From Chitinophagaceae bacterium UBA4407 (GTDB lineage: Bacteria > Bacteroidota > Bacteroidia > Chitinophagales > Chitinophagaceae), in NCBI GenBank assembly GCA_002390845.1, contig DGQT01000075.1, positions 1 through 14,863 on the forward strand: a stretch of 14,863 nucleotides of DNA. The letters run 5' to 3'. The notes under the pieces are model-generated. The model made no database searches. It was not told the origin of the DNA and saw only the letters and a list, made by a program, of their open reading frames with translations. The number at the start of each line of letters is the position of its first letter. The stretch's first letter is position 1. The position numbers and the translations under genes are program-made. Shown piece by piece: positions 1 to 7,353 of this stretch.

Positions 1-124
1 TCGTCCCTTGCGTCGCAATCACTTTATCACCTGTACAAGTGGCATCTGTGGTTTTATGCAAAATCTGTAAACCTTAATTTGAACAGTTTCTTTGCTTAGG
101 ATAAAAATTAAATGGATAAAACTT

Positions 125-174
125 TCTAATCCATCTAATCAAAAAAATCCTTCCAAATCCCGGTTCAGACAATG
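125..174 (-). repeat. Imperfect GGATT-type intergenic repeat
   Basis: On the minus strand this reads as a run of irregularly spaced GGATTT/GATTAG units that follows a TTGTCTGAACCGGGATTT head. On the plus strand TCTAATC occurs twice, at 125-131 and 134-140, followed by AAATCC and CAAATCCC. I recognise this general pattern from many Bacteroidota intergenic regions, where it often accompanies GxxExxY-type genes. No such gene is in the window, so this is probably a solitary or eroded copy. Confidence 0.4.
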
Positions 175-191
175 TCGAATATAGTTCCGAA

Positions 192-252
192 CGTACAAGT
201 GAGTGACACAACAGACGATGCCATAAAATATCAAAAGCTGATAACAAAAAAT
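192..252 (+). repeat. Dispersed short repeat, copy B
   Basis: The 19-nt core TACAAGTGAGTGACACAAC (194-212) recurs exactly at 12830-12848 on the same strand and at 7214-7232 on the opposite strand. Similarity to the 12828 copy continues about 40 bp beyond the core (TGCCAT, then an A-rich tract with CAAAAGC), so the repeat unit is about 60 bp. It lies 54 bp before the araA start. The copy elsewhere is unrelated to sugar genes, which argues against an arabinose operator. Confidence 0.75.
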
Positions 253-266
253 ATAAAATAACAAAC

Positions 267-1766
267 ATGATTAATCTTAAAGAACTGGAAATATGGTTTG
301 TAACGGGCAGTCAGCACCTCTATGGCGAAGAAACATTGAAACAGGTTGCGGCACATTCGCAAACAATTGCAACATCGCTGAATAGTGCTGCACAGATTCC
401 GGTTACAGTGGTGTTTAAACCAACCGTAAAATCAACCGAAGAAATTTACAGCATTTGTGCAGAAGCCAATGCTGCAAAGAATTGCATTGGCATTGTCGCA
501 TGGATGCATACTTTTTCTCCTGCAAAAATGTGGATTGGCGGATTGAAGATTTTAAACAAACCATTATGCCACTTACACACACAATTCAACCGTGATATTC
601 CATGGAGCGAAATTGATATGGATTTTATGAATCTGAATCAAAGCGCACACGGAGACCGAGAGTTTGGTTTTATTATGAGCCGCATGCGGTTAAGAAGAAA
701 GGTGGTGGTGGGTCATTGGCAAGATAATGCAGTGCTTGAGCAGCTGAATACATGGAGCCGGGCTGCAGCAGGCTGGCACGATTGGCAGGGCGCTAAGTTT
801 GTTCGCTTTGGTGATAATATGCGTTATGTTGCCGTTACTGATGGCGATAAAGTAGAAGCAGAAATGCAGTTTGGTTATTCAGTAAATACGCATGGTATTG
901 GCGACCTTGTTAAAGTAATTAATGAAGTAAGCAATGCCGATGTTGATAGACTTATACAGGAATATGAAGACAGTTATACGCTTGCAGAAAGTTTAAGAAA
1001 GGGTAACGAAAAACGTCAGTCTCTAGTTGATGCGGCAAGAATAGAACTTGGGTTAAAATATTTTTTAGTGCAGGGAAATTTCAAAGGCTTTACTGATACG
1101 TTTGAAGATCTGCATGGTATGGTACAGTTGCCCGGTATTGGCGCACAACGTATGATGGCAGCGGGTTACGGCTTTGCCGGTGAAGGCGACTGGAAAACAG
1201 CAGCATTGGTACGTGCCATGAAAGTAATGGGCAGCGGCCTGCCCGGCGGCAATTCTTTTATGGAAGACTATACGTACCATTTTGATCCTGCAAATTCGTT
1301 GGTGCTCGGTTCTCACATGTTGGAAATTTGTCCATCCATTGCCAATGCAAAACCTTCATGTGAAGTACATCCTTTAGGTATTGGCGGCAAAGCCGATCCT
1401 GTGCGTTTGGTATTTAATGCTGCTGCTGGCCCTGCGTTAAATGCATCTGTTGTTGATATGGGTAACCGTTTCCGTTTACTGATCAACGAAGTGGAAGCTG
1501 TAGCGCCGGAACATGAATTACCCAAGCTTCCTGTTGCACGGGTACTGTGGAAACCTCTGCCAGATATGAAGACCGGTTGCGCCGCATGGATATATGCAGG
1601 CGGTGCGCACCACACGGGTTACAGCCAAAACCTTACAGCAGAGCATATGGAAGATTTTGCAGATATGGCGAGAATAGAAACCGTGTTAATTGGTAAAGAC
1701 ACGAAACTCCGTGAATTAAAAAATGAATTAAGGTGGAGCGATGTATATTACCAGGTTAATAAATAA
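267..1766 (+). CDS. araA: L-arabinose isomerase AraA
   Basis: Cytoplasmic metal-dependent isomerase that converts L-arabinose to L-ribulose, the first step of the isomerase route of arabinose use. The protein has 499 aa against 500 in the E. coli enzyme and aligns end to end from the N-terminal WFVTGSQHLYG motif. The catalytic and Mn-binding residues fall at family positions: E306 in YGFAGEGDW, E333 in SFMEDYTYH, H350 in LGSHMLE and H449 in GGAHHTGYS. The ATG at 267 is the natural start because it opens directly into the conserved N-terminus. The sodium/sugar symporter follows 220 bp downstream on the same strand. No araB, araD or araC/araR homologue is in the window, so the rest of the pathway must lie elsewhere, perhaps to the left. 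D-galactose is a side substrate of the family, but arabinose is the safe call. Confidence 0.97.
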   Translation: MINLKELEIWFVTGSQHLYGEETLKQVAAHSQTIATSLNSAAQIPVTVVFKPTVKSTEEIYSICAEANAAKNCIGIVAWMHTFSPAKMWIGGLKILNKPLCHLHTQFNRDIPWSEIDMDFMNLNQSAHGDREFGFIMSRMRLRRKVVVGHWQDNAVLEQLNTWSRAAAGWHDWQGAKFVRFGDNMRYVAVTDGDKVEAEMQFGYSVNTHGIGDLVKVINEVSNADVDRLIQEYEDSYTLAESLRKGNEKRQSLVDAARIELGLKYFLVQGNFKGFTDTFEDLHGMVQLPGIGAQRMMAAGYGFAGEGDWKTAALVRAMKVMGSGLPGGNSFMEDYTYHFDPANSLVLGSHMLEICPSIANAKPSCEVHPLGIGGKADPVRLVFNAAAGPALNASVVDMGNRFRLLINEVEAVAPEHELPKLPVARVLWKPLPDMKTGCAAWIYAGGAHHTGYSQNLTAEHMEDFADMARIETVLIGKDTKLRELKNELRWSDVYYQVNK

Positions 1767-1808
1767 TAAAAATGGCGGAAGTATAAATTTTATGTTTTTA
1801 CTTTTTGC

Positions 1809-1826
1809 AATACATAAATATGTATT
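1809..1826. promoter_or_regulatory. 18-bp operator-like palindrome upstream of the symporter
   Basis: AATACATA and TATGTATT form a perfect 8-bp dyad around a 2-bp centre, in the gap between araA and the symporter about 160 bp before the symporter ATG. The right arm runs into TATTTTG (1823-1829), a near match to the Bacteroidota -7 box with one T missing. The layout would suit a repressor or activator site, but the sequence is A/T-rich and chance cannot be excluded. Confidence 0.35.
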
Positions 1827-1900
1827 TTGTGTAATCGTTTGCTTTTGATGATGGCAATAATTTCCCTGTTAGTATAATTGTTGAATTAAGTTATGCAGCA

Positions 1901-1918
1901 CAAGAGTGCGACGCAAGG
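1901..1918 (+). repeat. Dispersed short repeat, copy C (GCGACGC subtype)
   Basis: CAAGAGTGCGACGCAAGG resembles the GTGTGCGACGCAAC subtype found at 3802-3820 and 3971-3989. It lies 69 bp before the symporter start. This is the more G/C-rich version of the family whose other form is TACAAGTGAGTGACACAAC. Confidence 0.55.
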
Positions 1919-1986
1919 AAAGCTTCATACATATTAAGCAGTTCGGTTAAAAAAATAAAACCTCACCAACTAACGATTGATTAATT

Positions 1987-3699
1987 ATGAACAAACTTCT
2001 TTTGCAGGACAAGCTGATCTTTATTATTTATTTTGTTATCGTGGCAAGCTATGGCTATTACATATACCGGAGGAAGAAAAAGGCCGTTATGGATACGCAC
2101 GACTTTTTTCTTGCTGAAGGATCGCTTACCTGGTGGGCAATTGGTGCTTCACTGATTGCTTCTAATATTTCTGCCGAACAATTTATTGGCATGAGTGGAA
2201 ATGGCTACGCCATTGGTGTTGCAGTTGCCGCTTACGAATGGATCGCTGCTATTGCATTGATCATTGTTGCGGTGTTTTTTATGCCAATATATCTGAAGAA
2301 CAAGATATTTACCATGCCGCAGTTTCTTAAAACGCGCTATAATGAAACGGTGGCACTCATCATGGCAATCTTCTGGCTGTTCCTGTATGTTTTTGTAAAC
2401 CTTACTTCTATCTTATACCTGGGTGCTGTAGCGATAAACAATCTTATTGGCGGCGGCGAAGACAGTTTTCATTTGATCATAATTGCGCTTTCAATATTTG
2501 CAATTTTTATTACACTCGGTGGCATGAAGGTTATTGGTTATACCGATGTTATACAGGTAAGTGTGCTTATTATTGGCGGTCTTGCAACAACTTATGTGGC
2601 ACTTACTGTTGTAAGCAAAGAATTTGGTTATGGTGAGAATGCTTTGGAAGGATTTAACCAGCTTCTGAAAAACGCACCCGATCATTTTCACATGATCTTT
2701 GCAAGACCAGATGCAACTTCATCGCAGCATGAAGTAAATAATTATTTAACGATACCAGGGCTACTTTCCTACGCTGCCGGTATCTGGATTATTAACCTGA
2801 ATTACTGGGGCTGCAATCAATATATAACACAAAGGGCATTGGGTGCAGATCTTAAAACTGCACGTAAAGGAATTTTATTCGCAGGTTTTATAAAATTAGT
2901 AATGCCTTTAATCGTAATGCTTCCCGGTATTGCAGCCTATGTTTTATACCAAAAAGGATTGTTACAAAACGAAATGATGGCGCATAGCAAGAACGGATTG
3001 GTGGTTTCAGACAATGCCTACTCTGCTATTCTTGGTTATCTGCCCAATGGCCTTATTGGCTTATCGTTGGCAGCATTAACTGCGGCTATTGTTGCATCGC
3101 TTGCAGGTAAAGCCAATAGCATATCCACCATATTTACTTTAGACATTTATAAGAAATATATCAGGCGGGAAGCTACAGAAAAAAAGATGGTTTGGACGGG
3201 GCGCATAACCATACTTGCTGCCATGTTTGTTTCTATTTTACTTACATGGAAAGACTCATTGAATATTGGCGGTGAGGGTGGTTTTACATTCATTCAAAAA
3301 TATACAGGCTTTATTAGCCCGGGTGTATTTGCTATGTTCATACTTGGTATGTTCTGGAAAAGAACAACCGGTGCTGCAGCTGTGGCCGGTGTTATAGTTG
3401 GCTTCCTGCTATCAGTTGTTTTCAATGTATATGCGCCTGCATGGTTTGGGCCAGAAACCATATTCTATACGGCCTATAAAAATGCAGATGGCAATTATGA
3501 AATACCCTTCCATATATGCATGGGGCTTGCATTTGCATTTACCATGCTTGTTATGATTGTGATGAGTTTTGCCGGTCCTAAAATAAATCCAAAAGCATTT
3601 GTATTAGATAAGTCAATGTTCAAATTACAGCCCGGCATACTTGCAATGATTGTAGTTACACTGCTTATTATATCACTTTTGTATGTAAGGTTCTGGTAA
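1987..3699 (+). CDS. Sodium/sugar symporter, SSS family (vSGLT-like)
   Basis: Inner-membrane Na+-coupled sugar importer of 570 aa with about 14 hydrophobic segments. It resembles Vibrio vSGLT throughout, for example GASLIASNISAEQFIGMSG near residues 52-70 and WGCNQYITQRA near 274. The residues that contact sugar in vSGLT appear conserved: Q65, E84, N272, K303 and Q437 match Q69, E88, N260, K294 and Q428. At the Na+ site the paired serines of vSGLT (364/365) read A370-S371 here, so one hydroxyl is lost. That is a caution about coupling, not proof of change. Position just downstream of araA suggests L-arabinose as substrate, but galactose, glucose or xylose remain possible. A strong terminator follows at 3721-3754. 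Translation starts at ATG 1987, giving a short N-terminal tail before the first membrane helix. Confidence 0.93.
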   Translation: MNKLLLQDKLIFIIYFVIVASYGYYIYRRKKKAVMDTHDFFLAEGSLTWWAIGASLIASNISAEQFIGMSGNGYAIGVAVAAYEWIAAIALIIVAVFFMPIYLKNKIFTMPQFLKTRYNETVALIMAIFWLFLYVFVNLTSILYLGAVAINNLIGGGEDSFHLIIIALSIFAIFITLGGMKVIGYTDVIQVSVLIIGGLATTYVALTVVSKEFGYGENALEGFNQLLKNAPDHFHMIFARPDATSSQHEVNNYLTIPGLLSYAAGIWIINLNYWGCNQYITQRALGADLKTARKGILFAGFIKLVMPLIVMLPGIAAYVLYQKGLLQNEMMAHSKNGLVVSDNAYSAILGYLPNGLIGLSLAALTAAIVASLAGKANSISTIFTLDIYKKYIRREATEKKMVWTGRITILAAMFVSILLTWKDSLNIGGEGGFTFIQKYTGFISPGVFAMFILGMFWKRTTGAAAVAGVIVGFLLSVVFNVYAPAWFGPETIFYTAYKNADGNYEIPFHICMGLAFAFTMLVMIVMSFAGPKINPKAFVLDKSMFKLQPGILAMIVVTLLIISLLYVRFW

Positions 3700-3720
3700 T
3701 ATAAAAATTGCACATATTAT

Positions 3721-3754
3721 AAAAGCAACCTCTGCATAGCAAGGTTGCTTTTTT
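3721..3754 (+). terminator. Rho-independent terminator after the symporter
   Basis: AAAAGCAACCT (3721-3731) pairs perfectly with AGGTTGCTTTT (3742-3752) around a 10-nt loop, and the T tract continues to 3754. It begins 22 bp after the symporter stop. It should end the araA-symporter transcripts and separate them from the dehydrogenase. Confidence 0.85.
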
Positions 3755-3801
3755 GTTTCAGTAGTTTTATTTTGGGCCGGGCAGAAGTGCTTGTGTCATC
3801 G

Positions 3802-3820
3802 CCTGTTGCGTCGCACACTT
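3802..3820 (-). repeat. Dispersed short repeat, copy D (left arm of inverted pair)
   Basis: CCTGTTGCGTCGCACACTT is the exact reverse complement of 3971-3989. The two arms bound about 150 bp of gene-free DNA. Confidence 0.75.
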
Positions 3821-3970
3821 GCGCTGCAGCAGATCATTCAACAATGTGCAGCAACTTTAAATTATCATAAAACCTCCTGTCCGGTTAACTTATAGCGGTG
3901 AATATTTTATTACATGAAGTATGATTCAATAAGGCAAACTGCACAATGCCGAAGCGTAAACAAAACCCTG

Positions 3971-3989
3971 AAGTGTGCGACGCAACAGG
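3971..3989 (+). repeat. Dispersed short repeat, copy E (right arm of inverted pair)
   Basis: AAGTGTGCGACGCAACAGG pairs perfectly over 19 bp with copy D. It lies 142 bp before the aldehyde dehydrogenase start. No target-site duplication is visible outside the two arms. Confidence 0.75.
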
Positions 3990-4131
3990 GCTTAATAGTA
4001 GCAATGCAGCCGGGTACAAAAAAAATTCCCCTGCTAAATGTTGCACTTATTTATTAGTTTGAGAACAATGTTATTATTTGCAATACTTTCAACTTCTGAT
4101 TTCAATTGCTTACATCTATTAATAATAAAAA

Positions 4132-5727
4132 ATGCTGAGAGGACATAATTTAACCGGCTATACAGAAAGCGCAAAAGGCGATACATTTTTGCAGGCATTC
4201 AGTCCGGTTACACAAACAAACCTGCCCGAAAATTTTACAGTTGCCACCAATGAGGAAATAGATACAGCCGTTGCAAAAGCTGCGGTGGCTTTTAATTTAT
4301 ATAAAATGCTTCCTGCAGAAACAAAAGCTGTTTTTTTGGAAACAATTGCAGAAGAGATTATGGCCCTTGGCGATGCGCTTATACAACGTGCCATGCTTGA
4401 AACGGGCTTGCCCGAACCAAGGCTTACAGGCGAACGGGGAAGAACAACAGGCCAGTTAAAATTATTTGCAGATCTTTTGCGGGAGGGTTCATGGATTGAA
4501 GCCGTGATTGATGAAGCATTGCCTGATCGGAAACCTTTGCCGAGAAGCGATTTGCGCAAAATGCTCGTGCCCATTGGCCCCGTTGCAGTGTTCGGTGCCA
4601 GTAATTTTCCTTTTGCTTTTTCAACTGCCGGTGGCGATACCGCTTCGGCACTTGCCGCAGGTAACACCGTAATTGTAAAAGCGCATCCTTCGCATTTGGG
4701 TACAAATGAATTGGTGGCAACAGCAATACTAAACGCTGCAAAAAAATGTAATATGCCCGACGGGGTATTTTCTTTTATCATTGGTGACGGCGAGGTTACT
4801 GGTATACAATTGGTAAAACATCCCGGCATAAAAGCAATTGGCTTTACGGGTTCTTACAAAGCGGGCATGGCTATTTATAAAGCTGCAACCAACGAACGCG
4901 AAACGCCCATTCCTGTTTATGCAGAAATGAGCAGTATTAACCCGGTGCTTTTGTTGCCAAACAAACTAAAGCAGGATTCAGAAAAGATTGCCACACAAAT
5001 TTCCGGATCTGTTACACTTGGCGCCGGGCAGTTCTGCACAAATCCCGGGTTATTGTTTTTAGTGGAAGATGCATCATCAGAAATTTTTATACAGCAGTTG
5101 ACTGAGAAATTGGCTGCTGTGCCTGCTGCTATTATGCTCAATCAGAATATTTGCAACAACTATTACAAGAGCATTCAAATTACAGCACAACAACAAGGTA
5201 TCACCAGTTTGTTCGCCGGTAATAATGCTGCAAACGAATTGAAAGCATCACCGGCATTAATGCAGGTAAGCGCTGCTGATTTTATTGCCAACCCGCAACT
5301 GCAAAGCGAAATGTTTGGCCCGGCAACACTGATTGTAAAATGTAACGGTGAAGCTGATTTGTTAAACGCAATCCAATCGTTGCATGGGCAGTTGACAGGA
5401 ACAATTATTGCAGATGCTGCTGATATAAAAAACTTTTCGGAGTGTATTGATCTATTGACTTCTAAAGTTGGCAGAGTGGTTTATAATGGTGTTCCAACCG
5501 GTGTAGAAGTATGCCATGCAATGGCACATGGCGGCCCTTTTCCTGCAACTACAGATGCCCGTTCAACTTCAGTTGGTGCAGATGCAATCAAAAGATTTGC
5601 AAGGCCGTTGTGTTTGCAGGATTGCCCTCAGGAATTTTTACCCGATGCATTAAAAGACGGTAACCCGCTCAACATTATGCGCAAAGTAAATGGCAGTTAT
5701 ACAAGAGCTGTAGCAGGGGAGGAGTAG
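4132..5727 (+). CDS. Aldehyde dehydrogenase, alpha-ketoglutaric semialdehyde (2,5-dioxovalerate) type
   Basis: NAD(P)+-dependent cytoplasmic dehydrogenase of 531 aa. Family members oxidise 2,5-dioxopentanoate to 2-oxoglutarate in the oxidative routes for arabinose, xylose, hexarates or hydroxyproline. The catalytic Cys is C302 in GAGQFCTNPG, the general base is E265 in VYAEMSSINP, the oxyanion Asn is N158 in GASNFPFAFS, and the cofactor-binding Lys is K183 in IVKAHPSH. GFTGS (237-241) lies in the Rossmann region. FCTNPGL and the N-terminal FSPVTQ pattern are typical of the KGSADH subgroup rather than generic ALDHs. The ATG at 4132 fits the family's N-terminus. The enzyme sits beside araA, yet it belongs to a different pentose route, so the true substrate source is uncertain. 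A large minus-strand open frame over 4158-4829 is a shadow of this gene. Confidence 0.88.
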   Translation: MLRGHNLTGYTESAKGDTFLQAFSPVTQTNLPENFTVATNEEIDTAVAKAAVAFNLYKMLPAETKAVFLETIAEEIMALGDALIQRAMLETGLPEPRLTGERGRTTGQLKLFADLLREGSWIEAVIDEALPDRKPLPRSDLRKMLVPIGPVAVFGASNFPFAFSTAGGDTASALAAGNTVIVKAHPSHLGTNELVATAILNAAKKCNMPDGVFSFIIGDGEVTGIQLVKHPGIKAIGFTGSYKAGMAIYKAATNERETPIPVYAEMSSINPVLLLPNKLKQDSEKIATQISGSVTLGAGQFCTNPGLLFLVEDASSEIFIQQLTEKLAAVPAAIMLNQNICNNYYKSIQITAQQQGITSLFAGNNAANELKASPALMQVSAADFIANPQLQSEMFGPATLIVKCNGEADLLNAIQSLHGQLTGTIIADAADIKNFSECIDLLTSKVGRVVYNGVPTGVEVCHAMAHGGPFPATTDARSTSVGADAIKRFARPLCLQDCPQEFLPDALKDGNPLNIMRKVNGSYTRAVAGEE

Positions 5728-5755
5728 TTTATAATCAAAAACGATGATCACGCTG

Positions 5756-6202
5756 TCAATTCAACAACCTCCTGTGATAATTGATCTGCCCCAGGTGGTA
5801 ATTAAGATGACCATAAAGGTGTAATACAAAACTTTCTGTAGTCATCTCTGTTCCAAAAACATTGATCGGGTATATTTTATCCAGGTCATCATTGGTTAAG
5901 TTTTGCAACGTACTTATTACAGCCTGCCTTGTTTCTTCAATAGCAGTGAGCAGGTTTTCTGAAGCAATATTTTTATCGGCAAACTCTTTTTCCCTGTTGC
6001 GTTCGTAAGGAATATTTCCCAGAGTCTTTCCAATAAAATGTTTAAGGTTACCCACCAGGTGCAGGCATAAATTTCCCCCGGAGTTTAGAATACCATCTTT
6101 AATAATCCATAAATCAGTCTCAGTAGTATAGGCTTCAATTTCTTTTTTTAAAGCAGAAAGGCCTTTGTCAAAAAGTTGTGGAAGTGTTTGTTGAAGCATC
6201 AT
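5756..6202 (-). CDS. DinB-superfamily protein (DUF1572-like)
   Basis: 148-aa predicted four-helix-bundle protein of the DinB/YfiT-like superfamily, whose members bind a metal through His residues and often act in thiol-dependent transferase or detoxification chemistry. Visible are LHLVGNLKHFIG (H48, H55) and the C-terminal HLYGHLNYHLGQINYHRR (H128, H132, H136, H143), which are typical of the DUF1572 branch. Two adjacent Met codons open the gene and I take the first. It follows the SDR gene by 6 nt, so the two are almost certainly cotranscribed. It is convergent with the aldehyde dehydrogenase, with only 28 bp between and no clear terminator. The exact reaction is unknown. Confidence 0.85.
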   Translation of the reverse strand: MMLQQTLPQLFDKGLSALKKEIEAYTTETDLWIIKDGILNSGGNLCLHLVGNLKHFIGKTLGNIPYERNREKEFADKNIASENLLTAIEETRQAVISTLQNLTNDDLDKIYPINVFGTEMTTESFVLHLYGHLNYHLGQINYHRRLLN

Positions 6203-6208
6203 ATTTAT

Positions 6209-6898
6209 TTAAGCATTGTTATAAACTTTATAAAGTGGTTCGCGCAAGGGCAATCCTTTTTCGCTGCAGATAAATTCCATCACATCTGCAAGTTGTTCTG
6301 GTTTAACCCAGTTATCCGGGTCTGCATCCGGCATACTACTCCTGTTGATCGCTGTATCAATTGTACTGGGTACAACAACAGAGGCAACCACATTGGTTCC
6401 TTTATTTTCTTCGTTAATAAAATCTGCCAATTTAAATACCAGCGATTTGGTTAATGCATACGCTACAAGGTCTTTTCCCTGGGCAGCATTTATAGCTGGC
6501 CTTGCACCAATAAATACCAAACGGCCATAACCATTTTGCTGCATATGTGCAACTAAAGGGCGGCTTACAAAATAGGCTGTTTCAAAGTTTAGCGAAAATT
6601 GTTTTTGCAGGTGGGCACCGGTTGTTTGGGTTACAGTTCCCATTGCAAAACCACCCACAAGCATTAATGCCCCGTGTATGTTGCCATGCTTTTCTATAGT
6701 AGTATTAATAAAGGTTTCAGTTTCGGTCTCGTTGGTAAGGTTTACAGAATGAAACTCAAAATTGGCATTGTTTAAAGCAAAATCAAGGTGATTGCTGTTA
6801 CCGTCAACTGCCACCACGGCATATCCTTCATCCAGGAATTTTTTCACTGTTGCTGTTCCCAGGTTGCCGTTGGCGCCGGTTATAAGAATTGTTTTCAT
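6209..6898 (-). CDS. SDR-family NAD(P)-binding protein
   Basis: 229-aa short-chain dehydrogenase/reductase, cytoplasmic. The cofactor motif TGANGNLG is at residues 7-14, N104 is at the conserved Asn position, and the YxxxK pair is Y147/K151 in VAYALTKS. The usual catalytic Ser, about 13 residues before the Tyr, is missing: residues 131-138 read GARPAINA. The fold and cofactor binding are therefore secure, but classic SDR catalysis is doubtful or uses another residue. The length is normal for the family. It leads a two-gene unit with the DinB protein. An inverted repeat 125 bp upstream (7023-7048) could be its operator. The substrate cannot be told from sequence. Confidence 0.88.
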   Translation of the reverse strand: MKTILITGANGNLGTATVKKFLDEGYAVVAVDGNSNHLDFALNNANFEFHSVNLTNETETETFINTTIEKHGNIHGALMLVGGFAMGTVTQTTGAHLQKQFSLNFETAYFVSRPLVAHMQQNGYGRLVFIGARPAINAAQGKDLVAYALTKSLVFKLADFINEENKGTNVVASVVVPSTIDTAINRSSMPDADPDNWVKPEQLADVMEFICSEKGLPLREPLYKVYNNA

Positions 6899-7022
6899 AC
6901 TCTTTCTTTCATGCTAAGGTAAATCTATTCGTTCTTGTTTCTGTAGCACCCCTTACCTTTTTATTCAAACTGCTGGCCTGTTAATATTGCTGCTGAATAA
7001 AATTGCATAAACACAAACAATA

Positions 7023-7048
7023 TTAAGGTGCAGTGGTACGCACCTTAA
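7023..7048. promoter_or_regulatory. Operator-like inverted repeat upstream of the SDR gene
   Basis: TTAAGGTGC (7023-7031) and GCACCTTAA (7040-7048) are perfect 9-bp arms around AGTGGTAC. There is no T tract on the minus strand that would make it a terminator for a gene here. It lies 125 bp upstream of the SDR start, which suits a dimeric repressor site. The identity of the regulator is unknown. Confidence 0.4.
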
Positions 7049-7213
7049 AACCTGCAGATGGTTTTTAATAAGGCTAAAACTTACACAGTTAATTTTATAA
7101 TACCTGAGTTTTGGGTTGCTAAACCCATTCCCCCGGTTCTGTCATTTTTTGTATGGGCAATAAAAGTGGCAGATAATTTTTTGTAACGGGCAACAGAATT
7201 ACTATGAAGCATC

Positions 7214-7232
7214 GTTGTGTCACTCACTTGTA
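7214..7232 (-). repeat. Dispersed short repeat, copy F
   Basis: Exact reverse complement of the 19-nt core TACAAGTGAGTGACACAAC seen at 194-212 and 12830-12848. It marks the left side of the defence-like island. The flanking bases differ from the other two copies after the core. Confidence 0.75.
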
Positions 7233-7269
7233 CGGTTGGATTGGAGATTGGGCTTTTAGCGAAGCGAAT

Positions 7270-7350
7270 GTTGCAGGTGACAACACTTGCAACGGCGGAA
7301 AACCAAACCTCCGCTACGCTTTGTTGAAGCTCTATATGTTGTATGCAGGT
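7270..7350 (-). repeat. Structured 3' flank of the HEPN-type gene (attC-like candidate)
   Basis: GTTGCAGGTG (7270-7279) and CACTTGCAAC (7284-7293) form a 10-bp stem with one G-T pair around a 4-nt loop. Next to it, on the minus strand, is a second stem of the type GCGGAGG/TTTCCGC. The block starts directly after the stop codon of the HEPN-type gene. From memory, similar blocks follow accessory genes in other Bacteroidota, which would suit a mobile cassette boundary. Canonical RYYYAAC/GTTRRRY boxes are not clear, so an integron attC site is unproven. Confidence 0.3.
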
Positions 7351-7353
7351 TTA

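Larger units (their letters stand above)
1..266. other. Left-edge intergenic region upstream of araA
   Basis: I see no credible gene here. A minus-strand open frame over 74-268 is low-complexity and overlaps the repeats, so I do not count it. The stretch holds a partial short-repeat copy near 6-17, a GGATT-type imperfect repeat at 125-174, and a full copy of the 19-nt dispersed repeat at 194-212. The araA leader directly before the start is A/T-rich with no Shine-Dalgarno sequence, which is normal in Bacteroidota. I could not find a convincing -33/-7 promoter pair. Confidence 0.6.
3700..4131. other. Intergenic region with terminator and inverted repeat pair
   Basis: This 432-bp gap has no credible gene. 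It holds the symporter terminator (3721-3754), an inverted pair of the short repeat family (3802-3820 and 3971-3989), and an A/T-rich leader before the dehydrogenase. TTTG near 4057 and TATTATTTG near 4071 could be promoter elements, but their spacing fits the phylum consensus poorly. Confidence 0.55.
6899..7353. other. Intergenic region between the SDR unit and the HEPN-type gene
   Basis: No credible gene in 455 bp. The SDR-proximal part holds the dyad at 7023-7048 and a weaker stem at 7047-7065 (AAAACC/GGTTTT). The other part holds the 19-nt repeat at 7214-7232 and a strongly structured stretch at 7240-7350 directly after the HEPN-type gene. A 63-codon plus-strand frame at 7204-7395 starts inside the repeat and overlaps the end of the HEPN-type gene, so I reject it. 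Confidence 0.55.

Noticed and set aside
74..268. 64-codon minus-strand frame before araA
   Set aside because: Runs through two intergenic repeats, has no family-like content and ends on the araA start.
1065..1615. Two minus-strand open frames inside araA
   Set aside because: Antisense shadows of a fully conserved gene.
4158..4829. 223-codon minus-strand frame inside the aldehyde dehydrogenase
   Set aside because: Long but Ser/Ala/Pro-rich shadow; the plus-strand frame carries all catalytic residues.
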